This document shows, piece after piece, positions 39,801 to 52,096 of a DNA stretch of 64,000 nt. The DNA comes from Synanceia verrucosa (taxonomy: Eukaryota; Chordata; Actinopteri; Perciformes; Synanceiidae). The position numbers and the translations under genes were made by a program. Within the stretch, counting starts at the first letter, position 1. Each line of letters begins with the position of its first letter. The DNA lies in the NCBI GenBank assembly GCA_029721515.1, contig CM056567.1, positions 11,610,007 to 11,674,006 of the forward strand. Reading direction: 5' to 3'. The notes below the pieces were generated by a model. That model was not told the DNA's origin, searched no databases, and was given only the letters and a program-made list of their open reading frames with translations.

Positions 39801-42437
39801 GTCCCAGCAGATGTCTTATAGTGCTTTGCTCAGAGGAGGGAGAACCAGACATGCACATCTCATTAATTATGTCTCAGTTGAAATATCAGTCCAGAGCTCC
39901 CAGCCATTTGACTAAGGCAGAGGTAATGAAACCCCGTGCAACGAAGCTAAACGAGACAGCGTGGGGATGGAGGGCGGGGGCTGCCAGGTTGGAAGAGAGC
40001 TAAATCTGAATCCAAAGCCGGAGCTGCGAATAAATCAATTTGAGGCTAAAGTCTGGGGCTGTAGGGTTGTGTGGGTGAGGCTATAGTTTTCAAAGGAAAA
40101 CACCATGGCTTCGGTTTCCAAAATCCTATAAGACACTCCAATAAGTCATCACCCCAACTCATGTAGAGCAAGGAAGTCTGGTGCTGAATAGGTGGAAACA
40201 ACAAACCAGTGATCTGCTCCCCCACAGTGCAGACAGCCATATCATATCAGCATGTACAGTATTTAAAGCACCAGAGAGTAAGCTTCATCAATAAATGTTT
40301 CCTAAATGTAAAGCTCTGAGAAGGTCATGGTCAATTAGATGGATAAAATAACAGCGATGACATTCACGTTGTCCCAAATGATGAGGACGCAACCCTCAGG
40401 GACCAAGGGACAGATAGAGTTGAGACCTGCTGCCGCGGCCACAATCTGCAGGAAGTCAATGACTGATGCCAGCAGAGACAACAATATTTTTGCCTTTGTG
40501 CAAATTGAAGAAACATAACCATAAATTTGCAAGCGGCAGATCAATACAGCCCAGACTTGGCAAAGTCCTGAGAAACGTATCCCAGGGAAACCATTCGATA
40601 ACTCCGATCAGAGATGGACCGCCAGCCTGCTATTAATCTTCCATTACCAGCTACAGGTCAGCGGCCACTGTGAACGAGCTCCAGACGTTTAGTGACAGAT
40701 TCGGCCATTAAAGCTCGCACTGATGTGTGTACCTGGCAATCAGACACATTCCTCCTTGTGCTGTTGGTGCAATCATGACCATTCATCAGATGTGGTCCAT
40801 TAGAGTGGTCACGTTACAAAGGGCGGCACCACAGCGCTTTCACTCCACCAGCATGACTCTATACACTTTATCACTAGCCAACGGGCAAACAGATTCAGTA
40901 TTTCATCTCGTATTGCTTACATGACAGATTATTGATCGCGTGAGTTGGATTTCCAACGTAGATAGACAGAGGGCTTCGTTTTTTTAAGACAGGCTGCAGC
41001 TTTTGAATGTATCTATAACAATTCAGCAGCCGTAACCTAAAACAATGTTTAGTTAGGAACAGAAGAAGTGTTTCTCTTCATGTTAATGACAAGGACAGGC
41101 CTGTGACTATACTTAATAGTAATGTTCCCATTATGCACAGCAGCATCTCTGGAGACTAACCTTAAATATGGGACTACTCAATCATGACGAGAGGAACCCA
41201 TGTCGGAATGAAATGGGTCATACGATACTTTAAATAAATATGATAATGAGGCAGACACTACCGATTGCCAGGGGGGTTATTTGTGTTATGTGCAGAGAAC
41301 ATTAGGTAGACTGGAAGTGAATAATACTGCTACAGTAGAGAGGCACAGACAGTGGAAAGTGGTCTACAGCAGCACATGGCAGCGAAGACGGGATGTGTTT
41401 TGCTGAGGTCTGTGTACGTGTGAATGAGCCTGTTGTGCTGGTATGCAAATGCTTCAGCGTGTTCACATCATGTGAGCTGTGTGAATTAGAAAAAGATTAC
41501 GTATTACGAATTTAATCTAATACATCAGTTTAAAGCTGCAAAAGTGCTTTTGCTCAAGTATATGATGACGATAAAAGTAAAATGTAGTCCAACATCGTAA
41601 AGTCAGCAGCACTGACTCACTGATTACCTTTAGATGCACAGTAATGCAGAATATGATAATACAGTGATTTTAATATGGGTTATGTAAACAGCATATTTTG
41701 TTATTCTGAAAGAAGCATTTTCAGATTAACATATTTGGGTTTTACTGATATTATTCAGGTTTTAGGAGCATTCTTTGGATATGTATACAGCATGTTTGGA
41801 ATATTAGAGTCATAATTGTGGTTTTTATGGCAGTTTGAGACACGCTGCCTCTTGCCTGTTTATGGCAAGCTCTGTGTGTTGTACACAAACCAATTAGCTG
41901 GCAGTTTGCAGAGATGGATGCCCAGAAGAAAGCCCACATTTGTGGTCAGAAGGAGAGTCATACTTTTAAATGTTATTAAAAACTTTATATCAAGAGGTTT
42001 TGGATATGGGAAAACATCAAAACATTAACCTTTTCAGTACTGATAGGCCTAATTCATTCTGAAACTACAGTGAAATCTATAAGGACAAGTAATTTATGTC
42101 CATGGATACAAAAAACAATGACAAATGTTTTGTAATGTTATAAATGCAATATCATTTTTGGCAAAATATGCCCATATCATTCCAAACACTTTGGTAATAT
42201 AAATAAAACAGAAAGCTCAACACAGCTCCCTAATTGGCAGGTGACATATATAATCGAGGGAAAAGTGTGTCATGGAAGATGATGTGAAATCCTCATATGA
42301 ACCCCAGACCTTCATATCTGCATAGTGTGAATTGAAAAAAAAAATGAAAACAGAATTGCAGAGTTTCCTCACTGCCAACTTTAAAATATTTCCAAAAATG
42401 AGAGAAACATCAGAGGAAAGAGCCCAGGATTACCATT

Positions 42438-42983
42438 TTAAAGAGGAAGTGCTGAATTTTACAAATTGAACCTTATTTCTGGGATAAAATACTGTCAGTT
42501 ATTCACCCATATCACTTTGGAGTCATTCGGAGTATTTCTGACAATATTTGGATTCAATGATATCCATTTAACGGGAATAAATGGGGCACTGAAAGGCAGA
42601 AAGTAAGTGACACTATAACTTAACTTGACCATTTCTCAAATAACAGACGTTTAATAAAATGGGCTACACTATTACTATTCTCATTTGAGTCCGAAGTTGT
42701 CTGTAACTGGAGAAAAAGAAACTGCTATTATAGTTTACTAAGGACCCCTAGTGCCCACCTATGTGGCCTTCACAGTGCCTGAACTAAAACACAGCATGTA
42801 TGTGTATGCAACAACATCACAAGTAAGTATTTTAGTTCAGTTCAGTTCAATCCTAATTGTCAGAAATACTCCAAATGACTCCAAAGTGATATGGGTGATA
42901 TGGGTGAGTTTTATCCCAAAAATAAGGTTACAAATAAAAAAAAATAGTGGAAAAAAAAAAACAAAAAACAGCACTTCCCTTTA
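42438..42983. mobile_element. Foldback/MITE-like element with long inverted arms
   Basis: The left arm (about 42438-42560) and the right arm (about 42845-42983) are inverted copies. Both carry TAAAG..GGAAGTGCTG at the outside, then AACCTTATTTxTGGGATAAAA, then CACCCATATCACTTTGGAGT, then GGAGTATTTCTGACAAT. The right arm has a tandem 9-bp duplication (GGTGATATG) and an extra A-rich tract. About 285 bp of unique sequence separates the arms. There is no coding capacity. The superfamily is unclear because I cannot fix a target duplication. Confidence 0.72.
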
Positions 42984-45900
42984 ACTCTGAAGGAAGAGGC
43001 TTTAAACGAGGGCCTTGTGATGAACATGATGAAGGTGGCTCTTGAGGTCGGGCTCTTCCCTCTCAGCAGGGGTCACAATTATCTCTCACTGGGTGACCTG
43101 AGGATCTCAGTGGAGGTAATGTACTCCTGACAGTGAGATCTATGACACATGGTGCAATTTGTCCTGTAGCACTGCAGAGTCCCCAGCTGCAAAAGGCAAT
43201 GTATAAGGAAGTAGAAGGAGCAATAAGTCAAGTGTGTAGAGAGATGTCATTTTACACAAGGGTTAGATGCGTAAATATACACAGATTGTCTCTGAAAAGT
43301 TTCTTCATCATATATTTTGAATCAAAATCATTCAGTAAATGAATTATTCTACTAGAGTTTTTTGTTGATTCAGAGACTTACCCACCCTGAAAAGAATAAT
43401 ATTGAATACCTGAATATGTATAATGTTGCAGAAATATTGAGATTACTATTTATTGTTAAGCATTTGGAAAGGGTTATGTTGACAAATGTGTACAGATAAG
43501 TCCACTGCTTTGTTTCTGTCTAAACGTGTCTGAGCAAATAAAGAGCATGCAGTAAGATCCCCGGTGTTTGGGTTTTGTTTTGTAAATCAATGCACTTTCC
43601 CTCATTGATTTTGAATACAATGCTCCTTGCACATGCATTGGTTTCATTTCTGTTACAAGGTTACAGGCTCTTTGCTCATGCATGCCACCTGCATCTGGCA
43701 TTTTCTCCAGCAGCCTTGGAACTGCAGTAATACTGCTAGAGATTCCAACCTCCTTCTGTGCCTTCACACGTCGTACATGAGGCTCACTAGACCCTGAAAA
43801 ACCGCTCTGATTCCCGTCCATGAAATGCAATCCACTCCTCCGTGTGTCTCCCTGGATCCTGTGTTCTTATCAGCTCCTCCAGGATGAGAAGCTGTCAATA
43901 CAACAACCACAGAGAAAGAAAACCGTTCCTTCCCCCTACTTCTCATATCAACGTGGCCCATCTTCACACAGAACCAATGGTGGCCAGACAGCAATTAAAA
44001 CCTCAGCCCTCCGCTGGAGGAGTTGGTGCGTGCGAACCACAGATCTATAAACTTGATCTCTATCCGTTCACCTCTTGCAGCCTCCCATCGACACGCCAGC
44101 TCAGCGTCGGCTGTGTGGACGGAGTGCTCGCTGTAATTACAATCATCTTTTCCAGAGACGCATTACATATGACAGAAGAGAATTGAGCCGTGATACTTAG
44201 CTGTCTAATAAATAGCTGCTGCTGCAGTGATTGGACTTTTATAAATATCTCTAGCTGCTGTGCTCTGCAAAACATGTTGTTTTGCTCATTATTAAATATC
44301 AGGATGTAGACTCATTTTTTCGATATACTTGTCCGGTACGTGTTGTTTCTCTGTACCATAAATATTCATTCATTTACAAATCAAAACTCAAATTGTTAGA
44401 ACAGCTTTTAGTGTGTGATCAATCTGTTGTTTTATATATTTAATTTTTTATCTTCTATTTCTACCCATGTAAAGTGCTATTATTATAATTATCAAAAAGG
44501 CTTAATACACATCAATGAGCCACACTGTTCCTTCATCATCACAAACACACATACTGTAGTTTATTATGACGCTAAATACACCATTCTGCTATAATAGGCA
44601 GAATAAGAAATTGTAATAAGAAATTACACTAAACAGAGTTTGGCACTGAAATCACCAAATTCAACTTTGTCAAATGTGTTCCTGTTGTAAAAAAAAAAAA
44701 CAGAAGAAAGAAGTGTTTCAAACCTCCCTAATGGCGTTAAATGAAGCAACTGCCTCATTCGATCTTGTTGAATACTGACATTATTTTGTAGAAATGAAAG
44801 AAAAAAACGACACTATTATATGGAATAATTATATTTCTTCAAGTATTGTTGGCTTCTTGTTCTAAAAAAGCCTACAAACAACCAGAAACTATAGCTCTAC
44901 AGCTCTACCCAGATAATTTCTGCTTGCAGAACAGCTGTCTCTTTTAAATAAAGGTTTGTATAATTACGACTCCAATGTGTTGCTTTTGTGAGAACCATGC
45001 AGTCACAGTGTGTTGTGGAGCCTTTGTTTTGTCGGAGATGTGCAAAAGAAAAAAAAAGCTCCAAACATTTTCAGTGGACTAATGATGGCTGCAGAGAGAA
45101 ACGGAGATTTAACAAGCAGCGAGACACAGATCCACTTCCAGGTCAAACTTTAACAAGGCTCTTATTGGGCAAATCCTGGGTCAAACTTTAACAAGAAGTA
45201 CTGCCAAATGGCACTGAGGAGGAAAGCATACGAGCCATCAGTTGAAGTGTCAAACAGACAGCAGCAGCAGCACAACAGTGTGATTTTATTACAGAGGACA
45301 GAGTGGATAATTGGGCTTGTTAAAGGGTCATATCTGATGTGACCCTTGTTTATGGTTTGCCTATAAGACTTAATGAATGTTTTACAGGCAATCGCGACAG
45401 CAGTGGCATGTTAACGGGCTGACAAAAGACAATATGCATGCTGCATCCGGTCGCTTGATGGAAATGGGGCGACGACATCATTCAATAAGTCAGAAAGTGC
45501 CGAAAAGCAGCCGCTCTAGACACACATAAACTGCATATCATATCCTACTTTGAATGACTTTGGCATGCCGATAATAGAGAACAAGGGCACAAGAAACAGA
45601 GGGAGATGCCCTGAAAAACTCAATTAGGCTTTACCATGAGGCTGTAAAACAGCAGAGTGAAAGCAAGTAGCCCGACAGGACACAAGGAAAGGTCTCCTGG
45701 CACTGGTAGTAAATGAGCATCCTTCTCTCCTCATCTCGTGGTGTGTTACAAGATAACTTTTCCTGCTCCAAAAACCCAGAAAATGCACTTAACTTTCACT
45801 TACTGATATCCCACCACCCCTCGCTCATCAAAGATTCATGCCAAGCGCCACCAGAAGCCCCTGCTTCTCTTTTTTTCCCTCCCCAAAAGGTGAGCACGAG

Positions 45901-46675
45901 CACTGAATTTACATTACATTTTGTCAGCTAGAGCACGCATATCTGCTCTGTAACTCACTCGTCCCATGTTCTCCCTTGAGAGAAAAAAAAAACAACAGTT
46001 TTGCATTAATTCGACAGAACGCCGTTAGGTGCACATCTACATACATGCAGACTTTATTTCGACAGTCAGTCAAACGCTGCGTAAAGCAACGTCAGCTTTC
46101 TGTTGGTCACACAGAGAGACAGCAGACTGCTGTGCAACAAAAGAGCTACAGAACAACAACCCGCATTAGCATTTCCTGTTAAAATCTTATTAGAAACAAA
46201 CACACATTGTGTCCTGCAGCCCTCACTGTCAGATTGCACACTAATGCTGGTCAGATAGTTAATTAGCTGCAATGGTCCTCACTCTTCAATACCAGTAAAA
46301 ACACTCCGGCAGCACATCCCTCCAGCTTGCTGACATGAAAAGGAGCATTTCTGATATTTCCCCAAAGACTTTTTTGTCTCTGTTCAAAGCTAAACTATTA
46401 ATACATTTGAAAGGCACACTGGCATTATTTTTGACAACAAAGGGATGACTAATGTGATGTCAGATGGACCGTAAAGCACCAAAGAAGACTAATGCTGTTA
46501 ATTGCAACTAATGAAACAATGACGATGTTTTGTTTCTTTCCATTATGTCAAAATTAAAGTCAACGTGTGATGACAGAAGAATGCTATCTGGTTCTGTTCT
46601 ACATGACATACAGCGCAAAAATGGTCTATTATCTTAGTTTCTTTGTGGTGCTATAACAAGAATAATTTGGATATA

Positions 46676-48283
46676 CAGTCATGGAAAAAAATATTAGACC
46701 ACCCTTGTTTTCTTCAATTTCTTGTTAATTTTAATGCCTGGCTCAACTAAAGGTACATTTGTTTGGACAATTATAATGATAACAACAAAAATAGCTCATG
46801 AGAGTTTAAATTAAGAACTAAGGATTATTCATTTTCCATGGTTTTCTTGATAATAACCAAAATTACTTAAATTCTTACATCAATAGCTATGGCATTGTAC
46901 CGCCAAAAACACTACTTTTAAGCATTCCATGTTTTCTTTTCTGTTTGCTTTAAACACATGATACACACAAGAGTTAATACTTGATTGCATAACCATTGTT
47001 TTTGATGACTGCAGCCATGCGTCTTGGCATGCTCTCCACCAGCTTCTGACATTGTTCTGCTGTCACAGCAGCCCATTCCTGTTGGACAAATTCAAACAAA
47101 TTTTCTTTGTTTTTGGGCTTGTGGTTCTCCATTTTGAGTTTGATGATTTTCCACAGGTTTTCAATTGGATTAAGATCTGGTGATTGAGCAGGCCAAGGCA
47201 TGGTGCGAATGTTGTGGTTCTCCATCCAGGCTTTAACTGACCTTGCCGTGTGGCAAGGGGCATTGTCTTGTTGGAAAATCCAGTCATTCGAGGCAGGAAA
47301 GAGTTTTCCAGCTGATGGAAGAAGACTGTTTTCAAGGGTAGTCCTGTACTTGACCTGGTTCATTCGGCCTTCACACAATTGCATTTGCCCTGTTCCACTC
47401 AGACTGAAACAACCCCAGATCATGACTGATCCACCCCCATGTTTTACTGTAGGGGCAAGACAGTCTGGGTTGTAAGCTTCTCCAGGCTTCCTCCTAACCA
47501 GTAAGTTGGCTGGAGTGGGCATCAATTCAAAATTGGATTCATCACTGAACAGAACCTTAGCCCAATCATCAACAGTCCAATCCTTGTGGTCTCGAGCAAA
47601 GAGTAACCGGGCCTTCCTCTGCCTTTCATTGATGAAGGGCTTCTTGCGTGCTCTGTGTGACTTCAAACCAGCTTCAACAAGTCGGTTTCGAACTGTCCTT
47701 GCCGAGCAAGTCACATTTCTCGCCAGTGCCCACTCATTTTTAAGGTCCCTGGGGGTCTGACGACGATTCCTGACACAGGAACGGATGAGTGCACGGTCAT
47801 CTCGTGGGGTAGAAAGACGTTTCCTGCCACGGCCAGGTAGCAATTTGGTAGTGCCATGTTCAGCTTGTTTTTTTTTGTTGTAATGAACGGCTGTCTTGGA
47901 GATCTTCAGTTTTTTCGCTACCTGTCTCTCACTCATGCCAATTTCCAGCAGTGCCAAGATGGCTGCCTTTGTTGCTTCACATAATTCTTTTGTTTTAGGC
48001 ATTATGTGAGAGCTGACAACTTCTAAGTTGTGCTACGGCTTGAATGTAAGCAGGAAACCACTCTAGGCCTTTGCATGTGCAGTGCTGCTTGTGACATGAA
48101 ATGGCCTCTTATATACCCTGGGAATCAATTAAGCTTAAGAATGTCAAATAGGACATAAAGTATTATGTGACCAGCTGCATTTTTTGTTGTGTTCATTGTA
48201 TTATACGTTTAGTGGTACCAGATATTAGAATGAACAAGAAATTGAAGAAAACAAGGGTGGTCTAATAATTTTTTCCATGACTG
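46676..48283 (-). mobile_element. Tc1-like DNA transposon, copy 1 (complete)
   Basis: This is a 1,608-bp element flanked by TA target duplications (46674-46675 and 48284-48285). The terminal inverted repeats are 51 bp (46676-46726 and 48233-48283), begin CAGTCATGGAAAAAA, and differ at a single base near the left end; weaker similarity continues inward for about 30 bp. It encodes one uninterrupted transposase on the minus strand. TA targeting, length and TIR start are standard for the Tc1/mariner superfamily. A second, nearly identical copy lies 1.9 kb away. Confidence 0.96.
46974..48002 (-). CDS. Tc1-like transposase, full length, apparently intact (DD34E)
   Basis: The protein has 342 residues, the normal length for Tc1 transposases. 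The N-terminal half has paired helix-turn-helix DNA-binding segments (about residues 10-50 and 70-115) with an AT-hook-like GRGRKR at 57-62 between them. The catalytic triad is complete: Asp154 in LFSDESNF, Asp246 in QQDNAPCHTA and Glu281 in SPDLNPIENLW, with 34 residues between the last two, giving the DD34E signature. The glycine-rich box is present (KHGGGSVMIWGCFS, about 188-200). The enzyme binds the TIRs and cuts and pastes the element at TA sites. There is no stop or frameshift, so it may be functional. The ATG is the first in frame and matches the MPKTKEL start of relatives. The minus-strand orientation matches khdrbs3, inside whose intron 1 it sits. Confidence 0.95.
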   Translation of the reverse strand: MPKTKELCEATKAAILALLEIGMSERQVAKKLKISKTAVHYNKKKQAEHGTTKLLPGRGRKRLSTPRDDRALIRSCVRNRRQTPRDLKNEWALARNVTCSARTVRNRLVEAGLKSHRARKKPFINERQRKARLLFARDHKDWTVDDWAKVLFSDESNFELMPTPANLLVRRKPGEAYNPDCLAPTVKHGGGSVMIWGCFSLSGTGQMQLCEGRMNQVKYRTTLENSLLPSAGKLFPASNDWIFQQDNAPCHTARSVKAWMENHNIRTMPWPAQSPDLNPIENLWKIIKLKMENHKPKNKENLFEFVQQEWAAVTAEQCQKLVESMPRRMAAVIKNNGYAIKY

Positions 48284-50177
48284 TATATCAGCACAACTCT
48301 CCTATTAAACCATGGAATAAAATAATATTAGACAGACTTTTCCTGACAACAGAAAGAGTCTATATATTAAACCAGAGGGTTTTTTTTTTATTTTTTACAG
48401 CTGACTGGAATATTCATGATAGGAAATAGTAGGGTCTAGTCTTCCCTTTTATTCTTGCTACTTGGTGGGCTACAGCACCTGCTGCTTGGTGCAGGCGACT
48501 ACACCAAAAGTACAAGTGTCGACGATTGGCTTGGAGGCATTTTACAGCCCATAAAGAAGTTCTGAGATCATTATCCAAAGGGCAAAAATATATTTAACCT
48601 CATAAGTAAGCAGCACAATTGCTACGTTCAAAGGGAAGAAAATCTGTGAGCCCTTGAACTGCGCCCACTAAAAACAGAGAACTATTTCTAGGCTTTTATC
48701 GCGCACTTTTTTCCAATCATCAGAGTTACATAATGCAGAAGACCGTGTATAGTGGGCACATTAATTGTACAAATTCCCACCAACAAAAAAAAAAAAGAGG
48801 CTGTGATATTCAACCTTGGCTATTTTTTCCATGTCACAGAGATGTTTGAGGGGAGCTCTGAATCATAATATTGTACATAACACAGTATTTACTGAGAGCG
48901 TAGGTGACTTACACCATCTGTTTATAGAGCAACAGGCTCAGGAAGACACTCCGCCAGCAAAGAGGCACAAGGTCCCCAGGCTTATCTCAGCTGAGGTGTG
49001 CTGCCGAGGAGCGGCAGCAGCGAGGTGGAACGATAAACATAATTAAATTGAGTTGGATTACACAAAATGGATCGGATCAGTTGGGAAGGCGGAGAAGCTA
49101 ATCCAGTGCAATCCACTCTATAGAGGTGCCAGCCACACAAAAAGACATAAATAAAGAGGAGAGAAAGGGAAGCGGCAGCTGTCGCTGCAAGATCAAGAAA
49201 AGGGTGCAGAATGTAAAAAAGTCAAATATTAACTCCAATAGTGCAGTTTAGAGACAGAAAATAAGAAGGCTGAACATGTTTCCTATACACTGAATGAAAA
49301 AAAAAAAAAAAAAAATGTAGTGTTGGAAATAAATCAGCAATTCATTTCCACCACTCGTATTGTTTGAGGAAGAGGAATCACATTCTCTGTCTTTCTTCTC
49401 AGGAATAATTTGGGTTTTGATTCTTCCAGCATTTCACCTGTGTTTTAGTTATAGAGGATGACACTGAGTTATGAAAGCAGGGTCAACAGTAGCGTGGGAG
49501 TTTCTGTTTTCTTTCAAGACATCTGAACTTTTTTATTTATCACTAAACGGCAGCACTCCCGCCACTTTTTTTCTTTTCTATTTCAACTCCCATTCCATTC
49601 CGCTCCTCCATTTTTTCCAGATTGCATTTTCCCTTTTGTAACTGACTTTGGTACAATCCCCTTACAAATAACCTTTCCCTGGGGAAAGAGACTCTTACTT
49701 TCTCTCCAGCCCTGCCAGCTCACTCCTACCCTTTTCTGTCTTTTCCATCCCCATCTCCCTTTGTCTCTCGGCCTCAGGCACAGTAAACAGATTGATACAG
49801 TCTGGGGTTTCTTCTGCTTTTCAAAACTAATCCATTGTAATCCTAGTCTGTCTGCATCCTGTCTTGGGCAGCACTGTGCGCAGCAAATTATCATCCAATA
49901 AAATGAGGATTAATGGACCTATGAGTGATGTGGAGAAGGCTAAGGCAGAGGCTGTATTGTTGAGATGTTGACATGGGCTCCTCTCAATATCCATCCTGTC
50001 CTGGCCGATTCATTTTCACTGCCAACTCACCAAATACCACAGAATGGTTGGTGCTCTTCTGCACCTGGTACTGTGAACACATCTGCTGTTATTAGACAGT
50101 CAGAGCACTGTGTGGTTGTCTATGGTGGGTAGGACATAGGGCTGGGCGATATGGCCTAAAATTTATATTGTGGTATA

Positions 50178-50180
<3 letters not shown>

Positions 50181-50208
<28 letters not shown>
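50181..50208. repeat. (TA)n run at the left edge of Tc1 copy 2
   Basis: TATATA repeats lead directly into the CAGTCATGG terminus of the second Tc1 and resume on its right side (51815-51828), so the transposon entered an existing TA array within the hAT-like element. Confidence 0.9.
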
Positions 50209-51814
50209 CAGTCATGGAAAAAATTATTAGACCACCCTTGTTTTCTTCAATTTCTTGTTAATTTTAATGCCTGGCTCAACTAAAGGTACATTTGTTTGGA
50301 CAATTATAATGATAACAACAAAAATAGCTCATGAGAGTTTAATTTAAGAACTAAGGATTATTCATTTTCCATGGTTTTCTTGATAATAACCAAAATTACT
50401 TAAATTCTTACATCAATAGCTATGGCATTGTACCGCCAAAAACACTACTTTTAAGCATTCCATGTTTTCTTTTCTGTTTGCTTTAAACACATGATACACA
50501 CAAGAGTTAATACTTGATTGCATAACCATTGTTTTTGATGACTGCAGCCATGCGTCTTGGCATGCTCTCCACCAGCTTCTGACATTGTTCTGCTGTCACA
50601 GCAGCCCATTCCTGTTGGACAAATTCAAACAAATTTTCTTTGTTTTTGGGCTTGTGGTTCTCCATTTTGAGTTTGATGATTTTCCACAGGTTTTCAATTG
50701 AATTAAGATCTGGTGATTGAGCAGGCCAAGGCATGGTGCGAATGTTGTGGTTCTCCATCCAGGCTTTAACTGACCTTGCCGTGTGGCAAGGGGCATTGTC
50801 TTGTTGGAAAATCCAGTCATTGGAGGCAGGAAAGAGTTTTCCAGCTGATGGAAGAAGACTGTTTTCAAGGGTAGTCCTGTACTTGACCTGGTTCATTCGG
50901 CCTTCACACAATTGCATTTGCCCTGTTCCACTCAGACTGAAAAAACCCCAGATCATGACTGATCCACCCCCATGTTTTACTGTAGGGGCAAGACAGTCTG
51001 GGTTGTAAGCTTCTCCAGGCTTCCTCCTAACCAGTAAGTTGGCTGGAGTGGGCATCAATTCAAAATTGGATTCATCACTGAAGAGAACCTTAGCCCAATC
51101 ATCAACAGTCCAATCCTTGTGGTCTCGAGCAAAGAGTAACCGGGCCTTCCTCTGCCTTTCATTGATGAAGGGCTTCTTGCGTGCTCTATGTGACTTCAAA
51201 CCAGCTTCAACAAGTCGGTTTCGAACTGTCCTTGCCGAGCAAGTCACATTTCTCGACAGTGCCCACTCATTTTTAAGGTCCCTGGAGGTCTGACGACGAT
51301 TCCTGACACAGGAACGGATGAGTGCACGGTCATCTCGTGGGGTAGAAAGACGTTTCCTGCCACGGCCAGGTAGCAATTTGGTAGTGCCATGTTCAGCTTG
51401 TTTTTTTGTTGGAATGAACGGCTGTCTTGGAGATCTTCAGTTTTTTCGCTACCTGTCTCTCACTCATGCCAATTTCCAGCAGTGCCAAGATGGCTGCCTT
51501 TGTTGCTTCACATAATTCTTTTGTTTTAGGCATTATGTGAGAGCTGACAACTTCTGAGTTGTGCTACGGCTTGAATGTAAGCAGGAAACCACTCTAGGCC
51601 TTTGCATGTGCAGTGCTGCTTGTGACATGAAATGGCCTCTTATATACCCTGGGAATCAATTAAGCTTAAGAATGTCAAATAGGACATAAAGTATTATGTG
51701 ACCAGCTGCATTTTTTGTTGTGTTCATTGTATTATACGTTTAGTGGTACCAGATATTAGAATGAACAAGAAATTGAAGAAAACAAGGGTGGTCTAATAAT
51801 TTTTTCCATGACTG
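50209..51814 (-). mobile_element. Tc1-like DNA transposon, copy 2 (same family as copy 1)
   Basis: This is a 1,606-bp element with TA flanks (50207-50208, 51815-51816) and 51-bp terminal inverted repeats (50209-50259 and 51764-51814) that match each other perfectly. It is almost base-for-base identical to copy 1 and has the same orientation. It inserted into a (TA)n run inside an older hAT-like element (50137-52208). The very low divergence implies recent transposition. Confidence 0.96.
50507..51533 (-). pseudogene. Tc1-like transposase, frameshifted copy
   Basis: The coding region is 1,027 bp against 1,029 bp in copy 1. The difference is a 2-base loss in the A-run encoding three lysines near residue 44 (a T-run of 7 on the plus strand, against 9 in copy 1), which breaks the frame early. 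Downstream of the slip the frame is open for 289 codons and keeps all three catalytic residues (DES, QQDN, NSIEN). Residue differences from copy 1 in that part include Pro84 to Ser, Ala94 to Ser, Cys198 to Phe in the glycine box and Pro279 to Ser next to the catalytic Glu. It probably makes no full-length enzyme but keeps good ends, so copy 1 could mobilise it. Confidence 0.93.
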
Positions 51815-51834
51815 TATATATATATATCACGGTA

Positions 51835-52096
51835 CACTTTGATATGACCCCCCAAAAAAACATGCACAACAGTGTCACAACCGCGATCATTTTTAACTTG
51901 TTAAAAAAATGGCTATATTCAACACGAACAGTGCAGCAACACACAGAGTAGAACATATGACAGCCTTTGTTGGTGGTCACAGTTACTCCACACATCTTGC
52001 AAATAACTTTTTTTCTGCTCCACATCCAACTTTTTAAAACCAAACCACGTCCAAATCACAGACGTGCTTCTCCGCTGTCTCTGTGCTTGCAGCCAT
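51835..52096 (-). pseudogene. hAT transposase N-terminal remnant (BED zinc finger)
   Basis: Reading down from an ATG at 52096 the minus strand gives MAASTETAEKHV, then in a shifted frame WTWFGFKKLDVEQKK, then after another slip in an A-run VICKMCGVTVTT. The W..FGF..D...K..CK.C motif is the front half of the BED zinc finger found in hAT (Ac/ZBED) transposases. The second half (the His residues and NLFxHL helix) is not readable. At least two frameshifts and an internal deletion make it non-functional. The family call is firm from the motif, but function is lost. Confidence 0.75.

Noticed and set aside
39719..40003. 94-codon open frame with a signal-peptide-like start
   Set aside because: The hydrophobic start comes from a Leu-rich stretch encoded by pyrimidine-rich DNA, with no mature-domain resemblance and no splice or promoter context.
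43474..43830. 118-codon open frame on the minus strand
   Set aside because: It looks moderately protein-like, but I recognise no domain and see no exon boundaries or conserved motif.
45144..45196. Short direct repeat GGTCAAACTTTAACAAG
   Set aside because: It is a single local duplication of about 16 bp with no further structure around it.
47200..47760. Plus-strand open frames inside the Tc1 elements (also 50733-51293)
   Set aside because: These are antisense shadows of the transposase gene, repeated in both copies for that reason.
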